A stretch of DNA of 64,000 nucleotides from NCBI RefSeq assembly GCF_008035925.1, contig NZ_CP036264.1, forward strand, positions 8,160,343 through 8,224,342, written 5' to 3'. The stretch comes from Stieleria maiorica (GTDB taxonomy: Bacteria > Planctomycetota > Planctomycetia > Pirellulales > Pirellulaceae). Positions 61,901 to 64,000 of this stretch are shown piece after piece (the stretch's first letter is position 1; every line of letters begins with the position of its first letter). The notes under the pieces were generated by a model. That model was not told where the DNA came from, made no database searches, and saw nothing but the letters and a program-made list of their open reading frames with translations. A program made the translations under genes and the position numbers.

Positions 61901-64000
61901 CTATCTGGGTGGCGGCGACATTTCGCTGGGCAAGATCGCTCAAAGCCGAGTCGATACGTCGACCTCGGCCCTGACGACACGACGCGGAATCGTTGCCGAC
62001 GGTGAATTCATCACCATCACGCAAGGCTCGGTGAGTGTCCGCTATGAGTTCGAATCGATCAGCAACGGCGGCGGTGTTCGCAGCGGGGCGATCCCCGTTC
62101 CGTTCCAACCCGGCAGCACGACGCTGGATGTCGCCAACAGCTTGGCGGCCGCCATCAGCAGCAACCGGGGTGGATTGGTCTTCACCGACGATCCCGCGGT
62201 CACGCCACAAGGCCTGGTCGCGCTCAATGACGTTCCGGGCACGTTGATCGATGTGGCGACGGCTCCTTCTCTGATCCTGGGCGGCGTCCCCGGCGGGGCG
62301 GTGGCGGTCAACTTCTCGCCGGCCGATTCCAAGTTCGACATCAACCAGGCCCTGCTCAACGCGATCAATTCGATCGGATCGGGATCGACCCTGTTTGCCA
62401 CCGATCGCGGCGGAGCGACGTTGTTCGTCGAAAACGGCCGGTTGTTCGAAGGGGTGTTGGATTCATACTTCTTGCCGGCGATCAAGGACGTCAGCGGCAA
62501 CACGTTGATGCCCAACCGCGAAGACAACACCACGCAGTTCACGCTGCTGTTGCCGACGGTCGCCTTGGATTACGGCGATGCGCCCGATCCACGCGATCTG
62601 ATTCCCGGACGTTATGCCTCCTTGCTGCTGAACGATGGTGCACGGCACGTCGTCACGCCCGATCTGAAACTCGGCTCGCGGGTCGATTCGGAGCCGGATG
62701 CCCAAGTCACCGGCAACGCCGATGGCGACGATCTGGTGGTGTCCATCTCGACGTTCCCGGTCAACGGAGGACTGTTCGGAGCGTTGAAGGGCAACGGTTT
62801 CGCAGAGATCCAAGTGCTCTCGAGTGTCGATCCGCTGACGCGTGACGGCGACATGGTCACGCTGACGTTGGCCGACCGAACGGTCACGATCGAATTTGAT
62901 ATCGACGGGATCTTCGCCGAGCAGAACTTCGCCATCACGCCGACCGACCCGACGTCGACCGCCTCGATCGCCGAAGCGGTTGCCGCGGCGATCCGGCAGA
63001 CGGGACTCGATGCGGGCGAATTGGAAGTCATCGGTGATCGCGTGATCGTCTACAGCGACGACGAAGACGGCGTCTCCTTTGCCAGCGAATTCAACCCCAA
63101 CGGAAACCTGAGCAAGGGGATTCCGACACCGATCAGCGTCACCGTGACCGGAGGGGGACACCTGCAAGGTTGGATCGACTTCAACGCCGACGGCGACTGG
63201 GACGATCCGGGCGAGCAGATCATCGGTGCGTCGACGCCGGGATCGGTGTTCAGCGACATCGGATCGCCGGTGACCCGCGTCTTCAACGTCACCGTGCCGC
63301 CGTTCGCCTCGCCGCCACCGGAGTCGGTGACGACGTACGCCCGCTTCCGCGTGTCGCGCGAAGGCGGACTGCAACCCGACGGTTTGGCGCTCAGCGGTGA
63401 AGTGGAAGATTACAGTGTCTTGCTGGTCCCCGGATCGGCGCCCACGATCCCCGCGGCCCAACGCAACCCGATTTACACCGCCCAGGAAGACGGTTCGCTG
63501 TTGGTGTTGGACGAGGACGGTTCGTCCACGACGACGCCGACCGATGACGGGCTGCTGCGTGGCATCTTTGATCCCGACGGCGACCCGGTGGCGATCTATC
63601 GCGGCGATGTCGGCGTTCGAGACCTGTTCACCGACTCGGGAGAGAAGGCCGGTGAATTGGATCTGGCCGCCAACGGCACGTTCACCTTCATCCCCGAGCC
63701 CGACTTCAACGGCCAAGTTTCCTTCACGGCGCTGGTCACCGACGTCAAACCGGGCGCACCGGGAACGGAGTTGGTCAACCCGAATCCGCTGACGGTGACG
63801 ATCGATGTCGCCGCGGTCAACGACAAACCGTTTGCCACCGTTTCGGACGTGACCACCAACGTCACGATCGATGAGGACCAGGTCACGATCTTCACCGCGG
63901 AGGACCTGATCGATCCGTTCTACCTGCCGGGACCGGCCAACGAATCGGATCAAGTCTTGATCTTCCAGTCGGTGTCCAGCCCGGTCTTCGGCGACTCGGT
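46929..64000 (+). CDS. Giant modular extracellular protein with embedded subtilase (partial, runs off the window)
   Basis: One open frame of at least 5,690 codons with no stop before the window ends. Residues 46-66 (RELRRRQLFESLEQRQLLAG) are the planctomycete extracellular (LE-x-R-x-LL) motif; no classic signal peptide is seen. Domains in order: Ig-like strands (about 68-330); metzincin-like domain without zinc ligands (about 504-685); PPC-like module (about 700-980); beta-helix-like repeats (about 1190-1900); further PPC-like modules (about 1990-2480); protease propeptide (about 2524-2605) and subtilase (2612-2930; Asp2650, His2705, Asn2802, Ser2870); repeat-rich region with FEF repeats (to about 5200); GEVED domain from DYGDAPDP (5215) to GEVEDY (5490); then cadherin-like repeat start (AVNDKP, about 5630). 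Probably a secreted adhesin or protease. ATG at 46914 is an alternative start. Confidence 0.9.
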   Translation, partial: MTSRERKNSTSNSAPQDVIESNIIESRSAASVVSGRSKKRRSSKPRELRRRQLFESLEQRQLLAGPQLIGIQPNEGELIVDGTVRDTAPRSLTFRFDENQQIDPATLGAIQITRDGPDDQFGTADDVRIQPGSVSLGALADNEVVVRFADSLPDDSYRIDVFGFDAPTSGIVGLRNVQGELLVARDGVGDAEHINFELNLGARVEAVVPQPVVRLDGGTLQQRRDEILVYFNDDELFVENDPATGLPTERSAENPRFYQLLLTEETVRTTDDTIYQPNRVIYDAPTNTARLIFDDDLNLLPGVPLEGGTFRLRIGTAVDQAEDLIIQPTELNVVPRVSSNLGAASDLQVQWVSKVFGEASGNRLIHFTNSGAGGLSVSIDPATDDIVYDFGGTTVTVAQLRNVTQNTPSVDAVVSISFSRGGVAGSGGGLVVPATLANGAPLQLAAVGDTLTTATDIGVFGQSSGQLLSSLLISESIDPLPYGIQLPGAQTDPGRADSNGALAENINDRFGPDSTDGITEIEYNFQGIFSGGVGTGIPAQLNNITAIQKRRVREAISLWSQYLGVQFRETKDSGITFALGTPSELTAAAGTEIRSIPVLDADLRIDPTFAESAMVFSNQAHFDLNYGEDFFRKAMTGIGFLLGLEQNNDVTVQTLMALDPDFLNQTIDPTAFISPIDPFIPVQTSLQQTINPAIDSLTIDDPLPNALEGDEPIFPGRSDILHGQLLHRPDSVDVDLYRFEVALDAGREFGTLTVETFAERLPDSSLLDTSLTLFQDVSASATSNLGLGSAVTVQIDSQLPGDLGNRSRIEFIQSDRVVGDTAVKIGRLTSANGELVENAIRVDLPRRGANVNRVTVGQVINAINNNAFAASLFSVSLVEGDINANVIDSSLGSFSPIRLSGGGTVALTRNDDYFSSDSLMTAKLANGVYYIGVAASGNDQYNPTVAGSGFGGRTQGDYELLVKFEPQVSRNDVIRDLDSDRVGVPGTALDGDLDGKPSGVNNFWFQTRPLDRILNVVSDGSGIVAGQTITIRGADNSVRTFEFVPVGQSAQPGNIAVRFSAVNAIADIAVNLASVISANGGALGVSASPQVDTSDPLAPAQIFLTGERSIQFSPVFQGIEALGRTLFVDKVASVVADGSLDQPFNNIAGAAGLGAFSATLPGDIVRIVGNGGQDNDITTLGDNFAYQVGLTEINGGILPDGRHLDVPRGVTTMIDAGAAFKLRGATLSVGSNNLLSNRNGGALQVLGTPTLLQVSDPSPLGAANFDSGLVDLNASGNVVFTSTRDRSVDFTASGNSPQPAEGNWGGIIFRSDFDRSEGRPNLEDEGIFLQVVNHADIRYGGGSNILINSVQQTVNPIQIVDLRPTVTFNRLTNNASAAMSASPDAFLETRFQEPKFQQAGTFTADYSRIGPDIKQNLVIDNSINGLFIRTITQIGQPARPITVAAHIDDVDIVHYIAENVVIAGQPGGPIQDGFVPNSSSVSLNATGGGSLPVGTFDYRVTFVDRSGFESLASAPTISVTTTASARQVQVLNLPLITSGSDYVTRRLYRLDPVDGAYRLVTELNRSSSSFVDDGSTSGGAALDLSRAGIRGRLNGSLVVDPNTVVKFRGARIELDHGTQLLAEGVSGQRVVFTSALDDRFGAGGSFDTNKDAGTPGGGADPQRGDWSGIYAGPTANVSLDNAIVAYGGGVSLIEGGQSRGFAALELQQATARVTNTRFEYNDNAQDGSGPVGRNGRLAITPATIYARFTQPVIAGNDFVDNHGAIIDIDLASMTDELIVDSGRQTGAIDLLSGFGDNHGPLIRDNTSDSEPGDVDGSRQLNGLRIRGGEITGGTVFDDTDMAHVLYESVIVGNLVSTAGLTLKSRPDESLVVKFAGRGTPNSATAGTGITATGSTADIDDRIGGTVHIIGLPGAPVVLTSLKDDSVGAGRRSDGTAQTDTNGDGFGSRPDSNDWRSVLLDGFSNDRNVAVLLEEELTTTAPPGRNASVQNAQILGDLADRLTASDDQLRLGFEVDGYISAPGDIDTYGFTASGGTQIWIDVDQTSLGLDTMIELVDDHGNVIARSDNSFQEVEDPSQLDLLAPGVLAGGLGNQDNPQIKRWENGTYYDVGSTNLSDAGLRVTLPGVVGTRSDYYIRIRGASVDPDDIAGGSSSGSYRFQLRLQEDQEFPGSVVRHADIRYANHGIHVQALPGSSPLLGEAQENEAADPYSQAARDEIDLSTGGLPIAGGYGIDGEPRYGTDLYASNDQINGGFYGPQDLLNPTVLNSRPQNLGDLIETKTGTISVGGQLADVSDVDFYQLDIDRDGSLTDLRRSTTFDIDYAAGFDRPDTNLSVFYSPTGNPNQARLVLFGENSNVLDDQSSPLSTELIGELLERGSISESDPLIGPVALPAGSYFIAVTESGRVPTELIDNPRVRRTPVDSGVRIFDDHIEVIGGATAEAPRELEFVATASGGWSITTNRDVDLGHDRPRTLSTLTSDDGAETVPAVPTIPVTGFNTVFNSDFSMTNSDDGTNSGDPVVGIEADDFVADRIVLAFQPGVSVVQRNQILNQNGLELSKEFDSIDAIVVKTQPGADIPAEVSRLSQLPEVKYAEPDFLYTTSLVPNDPLYPSMWGLDNTGQTGGTIDADIDAPEAWDITPGNAQTVVAVIDSGIDLTHPDLVDNLWVNPGEIPGDGIDNDNNGYIDDINGLDPFDGDSVPQDTVGHGTHVSGTIAAVGNNAIGVTGVNWNAKIMTLRVGDVNGIPNTAVIEALDYVTMMKRDFGINVVVTNNSYGGFFPSFAMRDAILVNTNEGIPFVAAAGNSGLNNDQFPAYPASFDLPGIISVAATDDNDDLAVFSNFGLGSVDLAAPGVDILSTTLGGGYGLNSGTSMASPHVAGAVSILAGFQPSATVTDLKTAIMQGADPLSNLTGTSVSGARLNLFGALANLPSGSVGNESYHFDRSEAVGRMTSNAFDLTGYSAADLPRFYFDYFVDRAAADDISVQAFSNEQSTPVELDVDLDDPALAGQWRQAVLSLEQFAGDTGIVIEFIYNTDLNDTAEGLYLDNFIVGFAERGEMVSDALFGEADFTTTFTGTPGEYQLEIRPGTTYTQSIQGGILVERALEAAPKLIDPVYLSVQAGRAIVPYDTFTIDVLNTVTGVDETLTFQYQPVETARQDASLVDPNAVPVPFARNDTQTGIVNRVVIAIRGLTDYAFFRVNAENIELTESFDTNDRHGDDLTLIAPAGSQLSEGDTFRLGDGSRTRTFEFSTDSVVSFGNIRVPFSPGDSAAQVARRIIEVINSGVVQGSLQLRASTVSGEWDFNNPTAPDPVPTDARIALHGSAAGNFHAVQGISDAPQPGTPLPVGDDGSLILSAIFRDSVGDRNTVRTQGQVIVENNQITEVHAIGIWSDPGFRGTDPEDNRSPDFVPAPTGNNFIDMPPVGNTQLGGVINFPELNDSVPGGLAPGLVAQNNIIDQAGYTGIKVDGETRPLVIEWNNIIWTYLSGGTEMPNRGDIMVPDGFTFAIDAGGTRVVFEFEDIGGTPVNFGGSGAAGGDGFVDGHVPVYYRLGGGPTYNPALPDPVRNVGYTSHEMMMAIYEAIQGSILVTNDLVELVRPTLGPSLTTFDAPLVQAEDLDTLLRPQIIDPNYLDFFTPAIYLEGATAIYTSAAFTKQNRPIMLNLERSSFTGPLEIDTIFNFQTGETSNTAAAMMPIAEAPQPLAKLINNTIRGSDGTEGAILEDGSLSPAVGAATDEPNDVIANAVDTKLEVSHRGGFFSDGTIGDNNNFLTADQDVDFFKVELAVGDRLIVDIDTLVDGPATQLRVFDATGTQVAIGENGALATHLKPGSTVEFPLTDNANARDGFIDFTALEKGTYYVGVSSAGNETYEAKSLTERTTGLGGTGDYSLGIDVLAPKSFVFSLDNHPIGPFGNEDISGNINGTQGEGGPAGAGSLVGTTFTISQIPDYQVPTRTGDAYAGVVPDGNRVTFEFTNGVNSIVLNNGNINVPIFSTSFLGAGGFRVPDIMRSIANAINGYLNNPAMPNHEVGNGPDGRDGPVTRVEAQALGGTYGDNIGINNMIRQSGCDLFLNIDACPYGIFGSIDFTTGFGHDRRESGSLDIVPNGTFTDSRGTNELYVLIDNAAKIELSPEARAAGLKLGPDNSRLANGDLRNSEFATESDQLLAEQGIYVGSGVSASILNNVVVNTHQSMVKEESSVFGFGGRIDAQNPDISIKQGNVVAAGNAFQYDDYRNTQMRSDISWWVGVGGTVNRNQSLDTSLSTDLRTGPSNIAGGNSDFNFVVQQPGTPGQTPGNFITFIGDDVLEDGAAGRFTPALNSSIIDSAVDSLDPNVDLFTLNSLLGIPTRSINAPKRDFSGQLRADEPTQAPPGGIGADVFKDRGALDRADFVGPTATLDSPQDNDFAGRDTDPATSFVNRKTGVFTEFRILVQDLGDDSNPFVGSGIDNDTIVVSPIDGLRNPGANLTLFENGNLLVEGIDYTFSFDETGGVITLKPLAGVWRNDRSYRIELNNRDRTVLIAPDSSSVTDGDQLSVVDSNGGTVIFEFESGYLMHLPEALTLEVPRQGTNQGGLIDGGVFSIGDGVNPDIIFEFDSNGTTVPGSVPVTLPATATPVDETQRQLFLESIAENIRVAIQGVIDNPGLLLDVDVRTDGSKVILSSEPGTRVDVSTSGLVAAARTLGLQVPLAGADVGGVIVGETFVVDDGNTTQTFQFVDATNPAPAGVVGVDISPVTGNTPLNSNEVAAAILASINASSLSLTPEIIGRTVYLDLPVDGSADVPSGRLRVIGISRTAGDGDLIRITPTDGSPQVVFEINRTDERQGGLIVDDGVDPNSPTNIPINITRDVTADQLAGIIEAAIENELGANPIAGLPISDIRAVGQGILRIGGEEGLGLAVTGNSLEVTGTPSVTGASTLEVFGPLLMEVPFTAPNDGDTFTVVDANGAIVPFEFDSNSILLDPTAQRIVFTRFDDQVAVATAITTAINAAGIGVTATYLGGGDISLGKIAQSRVDTSTSALTTRRGIVADGEFITITQGSVSVRYEFESISNGGGVRSGAIPVPFQPGSTTLDVANSLAAAISSNRGGLVFTDDPAVTPQGLVALNDVPGTLIDVATAPSLILGGVPGGAVAVNFSPADSKFDINQALLNAINSIGSGSTLFATDRGGATLFVENGRLFEGVLDSYFLPAIKDVSGNTLMPNREDNTTQFTLLLPTVALDYGDAPDPRDLIPGRYASLLLNDGARHVVTPDLKLGSRVDSEPDAQVTGNADGDDLVVSISTFPVNGGLFGALKGNGFAEIQVLSSVDPLTRDGDMVTLTLADRTVTIEFDIDGIFAEQNFAITPTDPTSTASIAEAVAAAIRQTGLDAGELEVIGDRVIVYSDDEDGVSFASEFNPNGNLSKGIPTPISVTVTGGGHLQGWIDFNADGDWDDPGEQIIGASTPGSVFSDIGSPVTRVFNVTVPPFASPPPESVTTYARFRVSREGGLQPDGLALSGEVEDYSVLLVPGSAPTIPAAQRNPIYTAQEDGSLLVLDEDGSSTTTPTDDGLLRGIFDPDGDPVAIYRGDVGVRDLFTDSGEKAGELDLAANGTFTFIPEPDFNGQVSFTALVTDVKPGAPGTELVNPNPLTVTIDVAAVNDKPFATVSDVTTNVTIDEDQVTIFTAEDLIDPFYLPGPANESDQVLIFQSVSSPVFGDS
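60480..62210 (+). repeat. Densest run of FEF-centred protein repeats in the giant gene
   Basis: The repeat pattern is DGDxFxVxDxxG followed by FEF or a variant, an extended strand, then a helix with AxAIxxAIN. Clear examples: DGDQLSVVDSNGGTVIFEFE (60506), FSIGDGVNPDIIFEFDSNG (60657), GETFVVDDGNTTQTFQFVD (61012), DGDTFTVVDANGAIVPFEFD (61719) and DGEFITITQGSVSVRYEFE (61999). Looser members occur at about 50000, 56620, 57430, 58815, 61305 and 62845. Found by reading the translation. Confidence 0.65.

Noticed and set aside
47094-63953. A chain of long reverse-strand frames opposite the giant gene
   Set aside because: They are in codon register with the forward gene and stay open because TTA, CTA and TCA codons are rare in it. 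Their translations are rich in Arg, Asp, Val and Gly without any domain motif.

Overview
The window is high-GC chromosomal DNA from a planctomycete, most likely a Rhodopirellula/Stieleria-type member of the Pirellulaceae. The evidence is the set of lineage-typical families: a DUF1549/DUF1553 (PSD1) cytochrome paired with a DUF1501 protein, a PVC-type propeller/HEAT/CxxCH protein, an ECF sigma factor overlapping a Ser/Thr kinase with a WD40 tail, a small NPYQPP-type membrane protein, and a giant secreted protein with an LE-x-R-x-LL N-terminal motif. Many dispersed hairpin repeats lie between genes. No phage, transposase, CRISPR array or rRNA was seen.

Layout. 0-4.1 kb: a short RecQ-family helicase, then a Tad pilus-type pair (TadE, TadG) with a small secreted protein. 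4.5-11.8 kb: a membrane-anchored endonuclease/exonuclease/phosphatase-fold protein, a DUF4112 protein coupled to a stand-alone LigD phosphoesterase-like domain, two exported proteins of unknown function, and an extended SDR. 12.3-13.6 kb: rpe translationally coupled to a histidine-phosphatase-fold protein that has lost its catalytic histidines. 13.7-18.5 kb: a three-gene ABC export operon in which each gene overlaps the next. 19.0-21.5 kb: folC and a 4'-phosphopantetheinyl transferase. 21.6-26.3 kb: the sigma factor and WD40 kinase. 26.6-35.5 kb: the PVC heme protein and the DUF1501/PSD1 pair. 35.6-41.2 kb: a GDSL/SGNH hydrolase, a secreted His-rich protein, hrpB, a small membrane protein and tRNA-Leu(UAA). 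41.6-46.1 kb: a stand-alone degenerate DUF4347 protein, a zinc-ribbon membrane protein and a Cys-rich coiled-coil membrane protein.

From 46,929 to the right edge (over 17 kb) there is one uninterrupted forward reading frame of at least 5,690 codons. It encodes a modular extracellular giant: an N-terminal planctomycete export-type motif, Ig-like domains, a metzincin-like domain whose zinc ligands are all replaced, PPC-like modules, beta-helix-like regions, an embedded propeptide plus an intact subtilisin-type protease in mid-chain, a tandem family of FEF-centred repeats, a GEVED domain and the beginning of cadherin-like repeats. A giant with a dead metalloprotease and a live serine protease inside it is the most striking thing in the window. 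A second theme is pseudo-enzymes: the metzincin, the phosphoglycerate-mutase-like protein, the DUF4347 protein and the phosphoesterase-like domain all lack residues their families need for catalysis.

Limits: function assignments come from reading motifs, with no database search. Start codons were chosen by motif position, signal peptide and ribosome-binding site where visible. The family names for weakly conserved proteins are provisional.
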